Shown here piece by piece: positions 52,745-61,780 of a DNA stretch of 64,000 nt. Position 1 is the first letter of the stretch. The number at the start of each line of letters is the position of its first letter. A program made the translations under genes and the position numbers. Below the pieces are notes generated by a model. That model did no database searches. It was not told the origin of the DNA and saw nothing but the letters and a program-made list of their open reading frames with translations. Source of the stretch: Sphingobium sp. BYY-5 (lineage in GTDB: Bacteria; Pseudomonadota; Alphaproteobacteria; Sphingomonadales; Sphingomonadaceae); the NCBI RefSeq assembly GCF_022758885.1, contig NZ_JALEBH010000001.1:1302001-1366000 (forward strand), given 5' to 3'.

Positions 52745-54115
52745 GTGACCCACCCCTCCCCCTGGCGCATTGAGGCCGGCGCGCTGCTGGCGCTGGCGCT
52801 GCCGATGATCGCGGGCAATATCGCCTGGTCGGCGATCGCCGCGAGCGACCTGCTGCTGCTCGGCCGGCGGGGGGCGGAGAGCGTGGCGGCGGGCGCGCTC
52901 GCCATCAACCTGTTCCACGCACTGCTGATCTTCGGCATGGGGCTGGTCACGGCCGCTTCGCCCCTGATCGCCAGCGAACGGGGCCGCCGCCGCCATAGCG
53001 TGCGCGACGTGCGGCGCACCGTCCACCAGACGCTGCGCGCGGTCGTCTTCTTCGTCCTCCCTGCCTGGGCGATCCTGTGGGAATGCGAGACGATCCTGCT
53101 CGCCATGGGGCAACAGCCCGACCTCGCCCATGAAGCGGGGCAGTTGATGCGCGGGCTGCAATGGGCGCTGCTCCCCTTCCTCTGCTTCACCACGCTGCGC
53201 AACTTCATCGCCGCGCTGGAGCGGCCCATCTGGGGCCTGGTCGTCATGCTGGCGGCGATCCCCCTCAACGTGCTGATGGGCTGGGCGCTGATCTTCGGCC
53301 ATCTGGGATTCCCCGCGCTCGGCCTGTTCGGCGCGGGCCTCGCCAGCAGCCTGTCTTCCAGCTTCCTGTTCCTGGGGCTGCTGACCGTCATCCTGGTCGA
53401 CCGCCGCTTCCGCCGTTACAGCCTGATGGGCCGCTTCTGGACCCGTGACCGCGAACGCCACCGGCAGGTCTGGGCGCTGGGCCTGCCCATCGCGATCACG
53501 CTGGGGTTCGAGACGACGGTGTTCAACGCCTCCGCCTTCCTCATGGGCCTCATCAACCGCGATTCGCTCGCCGCCCATGCCGTCGCCATCCAGATCGCCG
53601 CTCTGGTCTTCATGGTGCCGATGGGCATCGGCCAGGCCGCAACGGTGCGCGTCGGCATCGCCTTTGGGCGCAAGGATCGCGCCGGCATCGGCCGCGCCGG
53701 CTGGCTGGCGCTGATGATCGGCACCGGCTTCGCCTTCTGCTCCGGCGCGCTGCTGATCCTGATGCCGCACACATTGGTCTCGGCCTTCCTCGACCTGTCC
53801 GACCCCGGCAATGCCCGCACCATAAGCCTGGCGGTCAGCTTCCTTGCGGTCGCCGCCCTGTTCCAGTTGGTCGATGCCGCACAGGCAGTAGGCGCGGGCG
53901 TGCTGCGTGGGTTGCAGGATACCAAGGTGCCGATGATCTTCGCCCTTATCGGCTATTGGGTGGTGGGCATCGGCGTCGGCACCTTGCTCGCTTTCCCCTT
54001 CGGCATGGAGGGGGTCGGCATCTGGTTCGGCCTCGCCAGCGGCCTGGGCGCGGTGGCGGTGCTGCTCATCATCCGCTGGAGCCTGCGCGAGCGGCTCGGC
54101 CTCGTGCCCGCCTGA
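52745..54115 (+). CDS. MATE family efflux transporter
   Basis: 456 residues, about 12 membrane helices in two six-helix halves. The start RIEAGALLALALPMIAGNIAW, SPLIASERGRR loop after helix 2, and GFETTVFNASAFLMGLI at the start of the second half match NorM-type transporters. VGAGVLRGLQDTKVPM near residue 380 is a strong MATE signature. It exports cationic drugs by Na+ or H+ antiport. GTG 52745 is the likely start. Confidence 0.92.
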   Translation: MTHPSPWRIEAGALLALALPMIAGNIAWSAIAASDLLLLGRRGAESVAAGALAINLFHALLIFGMGLVTAASPLIASERGRRRHSVRDVRRTVHQTLRAVVFFVLPAWAILWECETILLAMGQQPDLAHEAGQLMRGLQWALLPFLCFTTLRNFIAALERPIWGLVVMLAAIPLNVLMGWALIFGHLGFPALGLFGAGLASSLSSSFLFLGLLTVILVDRRFRRYSLMGRFWTRDRERHRQVWALGLPIAITLGFETTVFNASAFLMGLINRDSLAAHAVAIQIAALVFMVPMGIGQAATVRVGIAFGRKDRAGIGRAGWLALMIGTGFAFCSGALLILMPHTLVSAFLDLSDPGNARTISLAVSFLAVAALFQLVDAAQAVGAGVLRGLQDTKVPMIFALIGYWVVGIGVGTLLAFPFGMEGVGIWFGLASGLGAVAVLLIIRWSLRERLGLVPA

Positions 54116-54206
54116 ACGCTTCGTCCCGGCGATTGCACGGCAGGAATATGGTGCAGCGCACAAAGCAATTGAAAGAATCGCGCAAATCGGTCAATAGGGG
54201 CCGATC

Positions 54207-54527
54207 ATGCAAGCCCCGACCGAGATTTTTGAAGCGATCGCGCTCCAGAAGTGCCTGAAGGTGACCTATAACAAGATGGTCGTCACCCTGGCACCCCACA
54301 TCCTCTACACGCGCCATGACGAGCTGTTCATCGACGCCGTGACCACGGATCGCGATGGCCGCCCGCCGCGCGAGTTGAAGCTCGGCACCTTCAAGCTGGT
54401 GGGCCTGTCCGACATCCAGGTGCTGGATGAGCCGTTCGAGGCGATGTACGGCCTCTATAATGACGGCGATGACAAATATAAGGGCGTGACCCTGTTCGCC
54501 GTGGCCCCCGAAAGCGCGGCGGCCTGA
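54207..54527 (+). CDS. Small conserved protein with WYL-like pattern
   Basis: 106 residues. ALQKCLKVTYNKMVVTLAPH, FIDAVTTDRDG, LGTFKLVGLSDIQVLDEPFE resemble the strand order of a stand-alone WYL-type ligand-binding domain (basic/aromatic first strand, xPHxL, FRLDRI-like strand), but the WYL triad itself is absent. I give this only as a resemblance. AGGGG precedes the ATG. It stands between the MATE and bluB genes. Confidence 0.6.
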   Translation: MQAPTEIFEAIALQKCLKVTYNKMVVTLAPHILYTRHDELFIDAVTTDRDGRPPRELKLGTFKLVGLSDIQVLDEPFEAMYGLYNDGDDKYKGVTLFAVAPESAAA

Positions 54528-54583
54528 TCTTCAGAGCATTTGCAGGTCGGCGCATCCACTCTGTCGAAACAGGGATGCGCAGA

Positions 54584-55231
54584 TCATCGCTCGAACAGCC
54601 GGTCGGCCCATGGCTCGCGGGCCTGCCAGCCACGCTGTTCCAGTTCGGGCGTGGCCGATAGCTCGGCCGGGTAGCCGATGCACAGCAGCGCAATCAGCGA
54701 CCAGTGGGCAGGCACATCCAGCATCGTCGTAACGGCCTGCGGGTCCAGTATCGACACCCAGCCGACACCGATGCCGCGAACCCGCGCCGCCAGCCATAGA
54801 TTGTGGATGGCTAGAACCGTCGAATAGCGCAGCATTTCGGGCATAGTGGCGATACCAAGGCCGTGCCCCGCCGATGGATGCCCATCGCAGAAGACCGCCA
54901 TCAGTTCGGGCGCCTCGCGAACACCATGCAATTTGAGGGAGCGATAATGGTCGCGCTGCTCCTGCTCGGCGTAGCGAAGGGACGCCTTCGCACTCTCATC
55001 ATCGATATGGCTGGCGAGCATGGTCCGGATCGCGGCGGAGCGCAGGCGGACAAACCGCCACGGCTGCGAATTTCCGACCGATGGCGCGAGGCAGGCACAG
55101 CGCAGCAGGTCATCCATGTCCGCTTCCGGCACCGCGCGGCGGTCGAAATGGCGAACATCGCGGCGCCAGTGGAGCAGGGATTCCAACTGCGCGGCGAAAG
55201 CCGGATCGAAAAACGGGGCATCCTCGGTCAA
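54584..55231 (-). CDS. bluB: 5,6-dimethylbenzimidazole synthase BluB
   Basis: 215-residue nitroreductase-fold protein. RRDVRHFDRRAVPEADMDDLL, APSVGNSQPWRFV, the AEQEQRDHYRSLKLHGVREAPE lid and VRGIGVGWVSILDP near residue 155 are BluB signatures. It converts reduced FMN and oxygen to dimethylbenzimidazole, the lower ligand of cobalamin. No other cobalamin genes are adjacent. Confidence 0.93.
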   Translation of the reverse strand: MTEDAPFFDPAFAAQLESLLHWRRDVRHFDRRAVPEADMDDLLRCACLAPSVGNSQPWRFVRLRSAAIRTMLASHIDDESAKASLRYAEQEQRDHYRSLKLHGVREAPELMAVFCDGHPSAGHGLGIATMPEMLRYSTVLAIHNLWLAARVRGIGVGWVSILDPQAVTTMLDVPAHWSLIALLCIGYPAELSATPELEQRGWQAREPWADRLFER

Positions 55232-55307
55232 AGTTCGATTCCAGCCTGTTTCCCGAATGCGCCCGAACGAACGAAGGGTCGGGACGGTCGCCCCAACCCT
55301 TCAAATA

Positions 55308-56078
55308 TCACTTCTTCAACCGATATCCCGTCCGGAACATCCAGCCGATGATGCCCAGACACAGCGCCAGCATCCCCGCGACGAAGAGCAGGCTGAACTC
55401 GATTCCCACATCGCCCTGGCCGAAGAAGGTCCAGCGGAAGCCCGATATCAGGTAGACGATCGGGTTGAACAGGGTGATGGTGCGCCACGGTTCGGCCAGC
55501 ATATGCACCGAATAGAAAGCGCCGCCCAAAAAGGTCATCGGCATGATGAGCAGCAGCGGGATCACCTGCAACTGCTCGAAACTCTGCGCCCATATCCCCA
55601 GGATGAAGCCGAACAGGCAGAAGCTGACGGCGATCAGCACCATGAAACCGACCATGGCGAAGGGATGCGCGACCGGCACGTCGACGAACAGATGAGCGGT
55701 CAGGAAGATGATGGTCCCCACGATCAGCGACTTGGTCGCCGCCGCGCCGACATAGGCGATGATCGTCTCCGCCGCGGAAACGGGCGCCGACAATAGTTCA
55801 TAGATGGTGCCGGTGAATTTGGGCATGTAGATGCCGAAACTGGCGTTGAAGATGCTTTCGGTGAACATCGCCATCATGATGAGGCCCGGCACGATGAAGG
55901 CGGCATAGGGAATGCCGTCCACCTCCGTCATGCGCGATCCGATCGCCCCGCCGAACACGACGAAATAGAGCGACGTGGTGATGACCGGCACCAGCAACCC
56001 CGTCAGCAGGGTGCGGCGGAAACGGTGCAGTTCGAACTTGTAGATGGACGCGATGGCGCGCAGATTCTGGAGGCTCAT
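55308..56078 (-). CDS. ABC-2 type transporter permease
   Basis: 256 residues, six membrane helices. [22 protein letters not shown] at the N-terminus, [40 protein letters not shown] and [22 protein letters not shown] are the YadH-type ABC-2 signatures. Its start overlaps the stop of the ATPase gene by four bases (ATGA). The pair forms an exporter of unknown substrate. Confidence 0.92.
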   Translation of the reverse strand: MSLQNLRAIASIYKFELHRFRRTLLTGLLVPVITTSLYFVVFGGAIGSRMTEVDGIPYAAFIVPGLIMMAMFTESIFNASFGIYMPKFTGTIYELLSAPVSAAETIIAYVGAAATKSLIVGTIIFLTAHLFVDVPVAHPFAMVGFMVLIAVSFCLFGFILGIWAQSFEQLQVIPLLLIMPMTFLGGAFYSVHMLAEPWRTITLFNPIVYLISGFRWTFFGQGDVGIEFSLLFVAGMLALCLGIIGWMFRTGYRLKK

Positions 56079-57007
56079 GCGGCCTTCTCCTGATGGACCA
56101 GTTCCACGAAAATATCCTCCAGGCTACTCTGCCGCGTGTTCAGATCCTTGTAGCCGATGCCCATGTCGCCCAGCTTGCGCAGCAGCAACGACACGCCGGT
56201 CCGCTCCGCCTGGGTATCGAACACATAGTTCAGCTCATGGCCCTCCGCGCCCAGCGTGACATTCCATTCCGCCAGTTCCGGCGGCACGGCGGCGATCGGA
56301 TCGGCCAGCACCACGGTCAGCGTCTTCTTGCCCAGCTTCTTCATGAGGGCGGTCTTTTCCTCGACCAGCATCAGCTCACCATGGTTGATGACCCCCACCC
56401 GGTCGGCCATTTCCTCGGCCTCCTCGATATAGTGGGTCGTCAGGATGATGGTGACGCCGGTCTGGCGCAGCTCGCCGATCAGCTTCCACATGTCGCGGCG
56501 CAGCTCCACGTCGACACCGGCGGTCGGTTCGTCCAGGAACAGCACGCGCGGTTCGTGGGATAGCGCCTTGGCGATCATCACGCGCCGCTTCATGCCGCCC
56601 GACAGTTCGAGAATCTTGCTGTGACGCTTGTCCCACAGCGACAGGTCGCGCAAAATCTTCTCTATATGGGCGTCGTTGCGCGGCTTTCCGAACAGGCCAC
56701 GACTGAAGTTCACAGTGTCTATGACCCGCTCGAACTGGTCGGTGGCAAGCTCCTGGGGGACGAGGCCGATCGCGGTGCGCGCGCCGCGATAGTCGCGGAC
56801 GATGTCATGCCCCGCCACGGTCACGCTGCCGCCGGTCGGGCGCGCGATGCCGCAGATGATGGAAATCATCGTCGTCTTGCCCGCGCCGTTCGGCCCCAGC
56901 AGCGCGAAAATCTCCCCTTCCTCAATGGTCAGGTCGACGCCCTTCAGCGCCTCGAAACCCGACGCATAGCGTTTCGTCAGGCCCTTGATTTCAATGATGG
57001 ATGCCAT
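56075..57007 (-). CDS. ABC transporter ATP-binding protein
   Basis: 310 residues. Walker [15 protein letters not shown] near residue 38, Q-loop [13 protein letters not shown], signature [17 protein letters not shown] near 136, Walker [13 protein letters not shown] and the switch His in [12 protein letters not shown]. It is YadG/DrrA-like and partners the permease encoded next. The start at 57007 is used because homology begins at [13 protein letters not shown]; the frame is open further upstream. Confidence 0.93.
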   Translation of the reverse strand: MASIIEIKGLTKRYASGFEALKGVDLTIEEGEIFALLGPNGAGKTTMISIICGIARPTGGSVTVAGHDIVRDYRGARTAIGLVPQELATDQFERVIDTVNFSRGLFGKPRNDAHIEKILRDLSLWDKRHSKILELSGGMKRRVMIAKALSHEPRVLFLDEPTAGVDVELRRDMWKLIGELRQTGVTIILTTHYIEEAEEMADRVGVINHGELMLVEEKTALMKKLGKKTLTVVLADPIAAVPPELAEWNVTLGAEGHELNYVFDTQAERTGVSLLLRKLGDMGIGYKDLNTRQSSLEDIFVELVHQEKAA

Positions 57008-57137
57008 GGATGGCTCTGCCCCCTTATGCTTGAGCCAGAAGATAGGGTCGCGCCGCCGCGATGCAACCGATGTGAAAAACATTGCTCCGGCAACATGATG
57101 GGCATAGCTTCCGCTTCCCATAAGCGGAGAAGGCTCA

Positions 57138-57755
57138 ATGAAAAAGGCAGTCCTCTTTCTTTCGATCGCGCTCACCGTCGCCCCCGACGTAGCGCTGGCC
57201 CAGCAACAACAAGATCGAATGCAAAGGCCGTCCCAACCGACGACGCGTCCCGCTCCGCCCTCTCGCCCCAATCCACCTCAAACAACCCGGCCTCAACCGC
57301 CGCGCCCCGGCGGCCCTTCCGTACAGCCCGTCCGTCCGGGCGGCCCGTCCGTCCAACCCCCGCGTCCCGGCACGGGTGGACCGGCCATTCAGCCACCGCG
57401 ACCCGGCACCGGCGGGCCAGCCATCCAGCCGCCCCGGCCCGGCAGGCCGCAACCGCCGCGCCCGGTAAAGCCACAGCCGCCGCATCGTCCCGGCGCGGGC
57501 CGTCCGCCGCATTTCAAGCCGATCCACCGGCCCGGCTTCCAATATCCCCAGGGCTATCGCTATCGCCGCTGGACCGTCGGCCTGTTGCTGCCGTCGATCT
57601 TCCTGTCGTCGCGCTATTATTATAACGACTATGCCTATCTGGGCGTCGGCGCGCCGCCCCGCGGCTATCGCTGGGTGCGCTATGGCCCCGACCTGCTGCT
57701 GGTCCGCACCCGCACCCGCAAGGTCGTGGACGTCATCTACGGCGCGTTTTACTAA
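57138..57755 (+). CDS. Secreted Pro-rich protein with RcnB-like C-terminal domain
   Basis: 205 residues. A signal peptide (residues 1-21, ending ALA) is followed by about 90 residues of Pro/Gly repeats ([16 protein letters not shown] and variants). The C-terminal domain ([20 protein letters not shown], then [19 protein letters not shown]) ends in [10 protein letters not shown]. This C-terminal domain matches the RcnB family of periplasmic proteins linked to nickel/cobalt homeostasis in E. coli. Divergent from the ABC ATPase; a strong terminator follows. Confidence 0.82.
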   Translation: MKKAVLFLSIALTVAPDVALAQQQQDRMQRPSQPTTRPAPPSRPNPPQTTRPQPPRPGGPSVQPVRPGGPSVQPPRPGTGGPAIQPPRPGTGGPAIQPPRPGRPQPPRPVKPQPPHRPGAGRPPHFKPIHRPGFQYPQGYRYRRWTVGLLLPSIFLSSRYYYNDYAYLGVGAPPRGYRWVRYGPDLLLVRTRTRKVVDVIYGAFY

Positions 57756-57763
57756 GCCCAACG

Positions 57764-57801
57764 AAAAAGGGGGCCGCGTCATCCGACGCGGCCCCCTTTT
57801 T
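57764..57801 (+). terminator. Terminator after the RcnB-like gene
   Basis: AAAAAGGGGGCCGCGTC pairs with GACGCGGCCCCCTTTTT around ATCC. It also lies ten bases beyond the stop of the convergent methyltransferase gene and can serve both. Confidence 0.95.
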
Positions 57802-57811
57802 GTATTCGCGC

Positions 57812-58441
57812 CTATTCGCCGCGACGGAAGAAGCGGAAGACCGTCGCCGGCGGGAAGTTGCGCACCGTCTGCCCGACACGCACCACGTCCAGGTCCAGCG
57901 CGTCCAATATCTCGCGGTTGACGGGCGGACGCAGCGAATAGGTGAATTGCACGAAGCTGCCGCCCGGCTTCAACATGCGGAAGGCTTCGGACAGGATGTC
58001 GACATGCATCCGCCGGTCCATCGCCAGCAGGGGCAGGCCGCTCACCACGCTCTGATAATCGCCCGGTTCGCCCGCCGTCGCGGTCGATACGATCTGCGCC
58101 GGGGTCTCCAGCACGGAAACATAGGGGAAATGACGGCGCAATCCGCGGGCGAAGGCAGGATTGATCTCCACCACCTCCAGCTTTTCGGGCGCCAGGCCGG
58201 TTTCCAGGATCGCGCGGGTGAAGACGCCGGTCCCCCCGCCCAGTTCCAGCACGCGGCCATCCTGCGGATCGATCTGCCCCACCATCAGGCGCGCCAGATA
58301 CCGGCTCGACGGTACGACCGATGCGGTCTGTCGGGGTTTCTTCACCCAGGCGGCCAGGAAATCCAGATATTCGGCCGCGCGCGCGCGAAATTCGCCGCTC
58401 GGCAGGGCAACCGCCCGGCTACGCTTGGGCTTACATTCCAT
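57812..58441 (-). CDS. Class I methyltransferase, PmtA-like (phospholipid N-methyltransferase group)
   Basis: 209 residues. Motif I RVLELGGGTGVFTRAIL near residue 63 binds SAM, followed by KLEVVEINPAFARGLRRHFP and VVSGLPLLAMDRRMH, an order seen in Rhodobacter-type PmtA that methylates phosphatidylethanolamine. An rRNA adenine dimethylase-like alternative is less likely because the SGLP element replaces N-P-P-Y. Start 58441 is chosen over an open upstream extension. Its neighbour upstream is a LysR gene on the same strand. Confidence 0.8.
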   Translation of the reverse strand: MECKPKRSRAVALPSGEFRARAAEYLDFLAAWVKKPRQTASVVPSSRYLARLMVGQIDPQDGRVLELGGGTGVFTRAILETGLAPEKLEVVEINPAFARGLRRHFPYVSVLETPAQIVSTATAGEPGDYQSVVSGLPLLAMDRRMHVDILSEAFRMLKPGGSFVQFTYSLRPPVNREILDALDLDVVRVGQTVRNFPPATVFRFFRRGE

Positions 58442-58479
58442 GCGCGAAATACGACCACTTTCTATCCATCGCGACTCCC

Positions 58480-59382
58480 TTAGCGGGATGAACGGGCCAC
58501 GTCGATTGTCTTTAGCGTATCCACCCTTTCCTGCAGCCAATCGGCGACAGCGGCGATGCGCGCGAGCCGCCGGATGTCGTCCTGCATGACCAGCCAGAAA
58601 CTGCGGACAATCTCCACCCGGTCGGCCATCAGCGGCATCAGGCCTGGGTCGCGGCGCCCGATGAAGTCGGGTAGCACGCCGATCCCCGCCCCTTCGGCGA
58701 TCATCCTTTGCTGCATGATGATGCTGGTCGACCGTAAATTGGCCTCCAGCCCCGCCTCCACCTCATCCAGATAGTCGAGTTCGGGGGAGAAGATGAATTC
58801 CGGCACATAGCCGATCAGGGTGCAGTCGCGCAGGTCGGCGGGCTTTCCGGGCCGCCCGACCCGCTCCAGATAGGCGGGCGAGGCATAGAGGTGCAGCCGA
58901 TAATCGCCCAGCCGCCGCACCGTCAGCCGCCCGCGCTGTGGCCGCGCCAGCATCACCGCCATGTCGGCCTCCCGCTTGGAGGGGTTGAGGAAACCCGACG
59001 CGGTGATGAGGTCCAGCCTTATACCCGGATGCCGTCGGTTGAAATCGCCCATGCCCGGCGCCAATACCCAGGTGCCGAACCCTTCGGCCACCGACAATCG
59101 CACCTGCCCGCTGAGTTTGCTTTCCTGCCCGCTCATCTGCTCGACCGCCGCCAGCGCCGCGCTTTCGGCGGTCTCGGCATGACCCAGCAATTCCTGTCCG
59201 CGCAACGTCAGCGACCGTTCGCCTGCCCCGACCTCGAACAATTCGGCATCGAGCGCCTTTTCCAGCCGCGCCAGCCGCCGCGCGATGGTGGTCGCGTCGA
59301 TCCCCAGCGCCCGCGCCGCCGGCGCCACCTTGCGCGCCCGCGCCACCGCCAGAAACACCCTCAGGTCATCCCAATCGAACAT
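58480..59382 (-). CDS. LysR-family transcriptional regulator, divergent from mmsA
   Basis: 300 residues. The N-terminal wHTH is WDDLRVFLAVARARKVAPAA, RALGIDATTIARRLARLEKA. The effector domain starts near residue 90 (GQVRLSVAEGFGTWVLAPGM). It is divergent from the methylmalonate-semialdehyde dehydrogenase gene with a 106-bp shared region that contains an inverted repeat, so it is the likely regulator of valine/isobutyrate catabolism here. Confidence 0.88.
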   Translation of the reverse strand: MFDWDDLRVFLAVARARKVAPAARALGIDATTIARRLARLEKALDAELFEVGAGERSLTLRGQELLGHAETAESAALAAVEQMSGQESKLSGQVRLSVAEGFGTWVLAPGMGDFNRRHPGIRLDLITASGFLNPSKREADMAVMLARPQRGRLTVRRLGDYRLHLYASPAYLERVGRPGKPADLRDCTLIGYVPEFIFSPELDYLDEVEAGLEANLRSTSIIMQQRMIAEGAGIGVLPDFIGRRDPGLMPLMADRVEIVRSFWLVMQDDIRRLARIAAVADWLQERVDTLKTIDVARSSR

Positions 59383-59402
59383 GTCGCCCCTTGCCCTGCA
59401 TT

Positions 59403-59423
59403 ATTGCAGCAAGGTCATGCAAT
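59403..59423. promoter_or_regulatory. Candidate LysR operator upstream of mmsA
   Basis: ATTGCA-N9-TGCAAT is a perfect interrupted palindrome with the T-N11-A type spacing of LysR sites. A further TTGCTTGCAA lies 20 bp to the right, nearer mmsA. Both lie between the divergent LysR and mmsA genes. Confidence 0.5.
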
Positions 59424-59488
59424 ACTCTCCTGTTGCTTGCAATAACGCCGGATGGCTACAAGAGGACAACCATAGGAGAGGATGTCCC

Positions 59489-60988
59489 ATGCGGGAAATT
59501 TCGCACAAGCTCGCCTTCGCTCACGACGCCGCGCCTACCCGCTACAGCGATGTGTTCGATCCCAATAATGGCGGGGTGCAGGCCCGCGTCGCGCTGGGCG
59601 ACGCCGCGTTGCTCGACCTGGCTGTCGCCGCCGCCAAGAAGGCGCAGCCCGCCTGGGCCGCCATCAACCCGCAACGCCGCGCCCGTGTCATGTTCGCCTT
59701 CAAGGCGCTGGTCGAAAAGCATATGGACGAGCTGGCCCACCTGCTCAGCTCCGAACATGGCAAGGTGATCGCGGATTCGAAGGGCGACATCCAGCGCGGG
59801 CTGGAAGTGATCGAATTCTGCTGCGGCATCCCCCACGTCCTCAAGGGCGAATATACCCAGGGCGCGGGTCCGGGCATCGACGTCTACAGCTTCCGCCAGC
59901 CGATCGGCATCGGCGCGGGCATCACCCCGTTCAACTTCCCCGGCATGATCCCGCTGTGGATGTCGGGCGTCGCCATCGCCACCGGCAACGCCTTCATCCT
60001 GAAACCCTCCGAGCGCGATCCCTCGGTCCCCGTCCGCCTGGCCGAACTGTTCCTGGAAGCAGGCCTGCCCGAAGGCATCCTGCAAGTCGTGCAGGGCGAC
60101 AAGGAAATGGTCGACGCCATCCTCGACCATCCGGACATCGGCGCGATCAGCTTCGTCGGTTCCTCCGACATCGCCCATTATGTCTATAATCGCGGCGTCG
60201 CCGCCGGAAAGCGCGTCCAGGCGATGGGCGGCGCGAAGAATCACGGCATCGTCATGCCCGACGCGGACCTGGACCAGGTGGTGAACGACCTGTCGGGCGC
60301 TGCCTTCGGTTCGGCCGGCGAGCGCTGCATGGCGCTGCCCGTCGTCGTGCCGGTGGGCGAGAAGACCGCGCTCGCGCTGCGCGAAAAGCTGATCCCCGCG
60401 ATCGAGGCGCTGCGCGTCGGCGTCTCCACCGATGCCGAAGCCCATTACGGCCCGGTCGTCACCGCCGCGCACAAGCAGAAGATCGAGAACTGGATTCAGA
60501 CCGGGGTGGACGAAGGCGCCGAACTGGTGGTCGACGGCCGCGGCTTCAAGCTGCAAGGGCATGAGGAAGGCTTCTTCGTCGGCCCGACGCTGTTCGATCA
60601 TGTGACGCCCGAGATGAGCGCGTACAAGGAAGAGATTTTCGGCCCCGTCCTCCAGATGGTCCGCGCCGACAGCTTCGAGGAGGCGATCGCCCTGCCCAGC
60701 AAGCATCAGTACGGCAATGGCGTCGCCCTCTTCACCCGCAACGGCCACGCCGCGCGGGAATTTGCCGCCCGCGTCAATGTCGGCATGGTCGGCATCAACG
60801 TGCCGATCCCGGTGCCGGTCGCCTATCACAGCTTCGGCGGCTGGAAACGCTCCGCCTTCGGCGACACCAACCAGCACGGCATGGAAGGCGTGAAGTTCTG
60901 GACCAAGGTCAAAACGATAACGCAACGCTGGCCCGATGGCGGCGTAGGCGACGCCGCCAACGCCTTCGTCATCCCGACGATGGGGTGA
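59489..60988 (+). CDS. mmsA: Methylmalonate-semialdehyde dehydrogenase (CoA-acylating)
   Basis: 499 residues, ALDH superfamily. The NAD-binding GITPFNFPGMIPLWM block near residue 155, FVGSSDIAHYVYNRGVAAGK near 232, and catalytic Cys in GSAGERCMALPVVVPVG near 288 are MmsA-specific. VNVPIPVPVAYHSFGGWKRS near 448 is also typical. It converts methylmalonate semialdehyde to propionyl-CoA in valine degradation. ATG 59489 follows AGGAGAGG. Confidence 0.95.
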   Translation: MREISHKLAFAHDAAPTRYSDVFDPNNGGVQARVALGDAALLDLAVAAAKKAQPAWAAINPQRRARVMFAFKALVEKHMDELAHLLSSEHGKVIADSKGDIQRGLEVIEFCCGIPHVLKGEYTQGAGPGIDVYSFRQPIGIGAGITPFNFPGMIPLWMSGVAIATGNAFILKPSERDPSVPVRLAELFLEAGLPEGILQVVQGDKEMVDAILDHPDIGAISFVGSSDIAHYVYNRGVAAGKRVQAMGGAKNHGIVMPDADLDQVVNDLSGAAFGSAGERCMALPVVVPVGEKTALALREKLIPAIEALRVGVSTDAEAHYGPVVTAAHKQKIENWIQTGVDEGAELVVDGRGFKLQGHEEGFFVGPTLFDHVTPEMSAYKEEIFGPVLQMVRADSFEEAIALPSKHQYGNGVALFTRNGHAAREFAARVNVGMVGINVPIPVPVAYHSFGGWKRSAFGDTNQHGMEGVKFWTKVKTITQRWPDGGVGDAANAFVIPTMG

Positions 60989-61010
60989 TCCAAGCGATGC
61001 CCTTTCCTTC

Positions 61011-61322
61011 CGTCATCCTGACGAAAGTCAGCATCCAGAGTCCCGCGCTCAATGCGTACGGCCCTGGATGCCGGATCAAGTCCGGCATGACGATGAGGCA
61101 AAGGCAGCGCGTGTCCCCAAACTGCCGTCATCCTGACGAAAGTCAGGATCCAGAGTCCCACGCTCTACGCCTGCGGCCCTGGATGCCGGGTCAAGCCCGG
61201 CATGACGATGAGAGAACGACCGGGAATCATCTGCACATCCGTCATGCTGACGAAAGTCAGCATCCAGGGCGGCAAACACCACACTCCGGAACCCTGGATG
61301 CCGGGTCAAGCCCGGCATGACG
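61011..61322. repeat. Three 82-bp REP-like palindromic units
   Basis: Units at 61011-61092, 61126-61207 and 61240-61322 each begin CGTCATNCTGACGAAAGTCA and end with a hairpin ATGCCGG(A/G)TCAAG(T/C)CCGGCAT then GACG. All three have the same orientation and near-constant length, separated by 32-33 bp. A fourth unit lies at 61678. They surround the GIY-YIG nuclease gene, whose stop codon is eight bases from the third unit. Confidence 0.85.
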
Positions 61323-61330
61323 AAGGGATA

Positions 61331-61633
61331 TCACAAAGGATCAAACCCCAGATCCTCGGCCAGATCGCGCCAGCGGGGATTGCCGGCTTCGATCAGATCA
61401 AGCTTCCATTTCCGCCGCCAGTTCTTCAACTGCTTCTCGCGCATGATGGCCACTTCCATGGCGTCGCACATCTCGAACCACACCAGTCGGCTCGCATCAT
61501 ATCGCGCGGTGAATCCATCCATGGCCTTCGTTCGATGCTGAAAAATGCGCCCCATGAGATCGGACGTGACGCCGACATAGAGCGTCCCGTTGCGATCACT
61601 GGCCATGATATAGACAGCGGGCTGGCGCTCCAT
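61331..61633 (-). CDS. GIY-YIG family endonuclease (small, stand-alone)
   Basis: 100 residues. The GIY-YIG motif reads AVYIMASDRNGTLYVGVTSD (the family pattern is VYIL-x10-YVGVT), the conserved Arg is in DLMGRIFQHR and the catalytic Glu follows in MEVAIMREKQLKNWRRKWK. This group of small predicted nucleases is abundant in alphaproteobacteria and its role is unknown. ATG 61633 is taken as the start. The gene is flanked on both sides by members of one REP-like repeat family. Confidence 0.88.
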   Translation of the reverse strand: MERQPAVYIMASDRNGTLYVGVTSDLMGRIFQHRTKAMDGFTARYDASRLVWFEMCDAMEVAIMREKQLKNWRRKWKLDLIEAGNPRWRDLAEDLGFDPL

Positions 61634-61677
61634 GCGGGAATGATGCGGGGTCCAACATGGTAAATCAAGCCAATCAT

Positions 61678-61759
61678 CGTCATGCTGACGAAAGTCGGGA
61701 TGCAGGGCGACAAACGCCACGACGACAACCCTGGATGCCGGATCGGGTCCGGCATGACG
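61678..61759. repeat. Fourth 82-bp REP-like unit
   Basis: Same ends, length and orientation as the three units left of the GIY-YIG gene (CGTCATGCTGACGAAAGTC ... ATGCCGGATCGGGTCCGGCA). It lies 44 bp from the nuclease start and 21 bp before the acyl-CoA dehydrogenase start, so it forms part of that gene's leader. Confidence 0.85.
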
Positions 61760-61780
61760 CCAGTAAAAGATGAGGTTGCC

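Noticed and set aside
61011-61759. Possible CRISPR array from four regularly spaced repeats
   Set aside because: Units are 82 bp, palindromic at both ends, separated by non-constant sequence and interrupted by a gene; no cas genes are present. They are REP-like.
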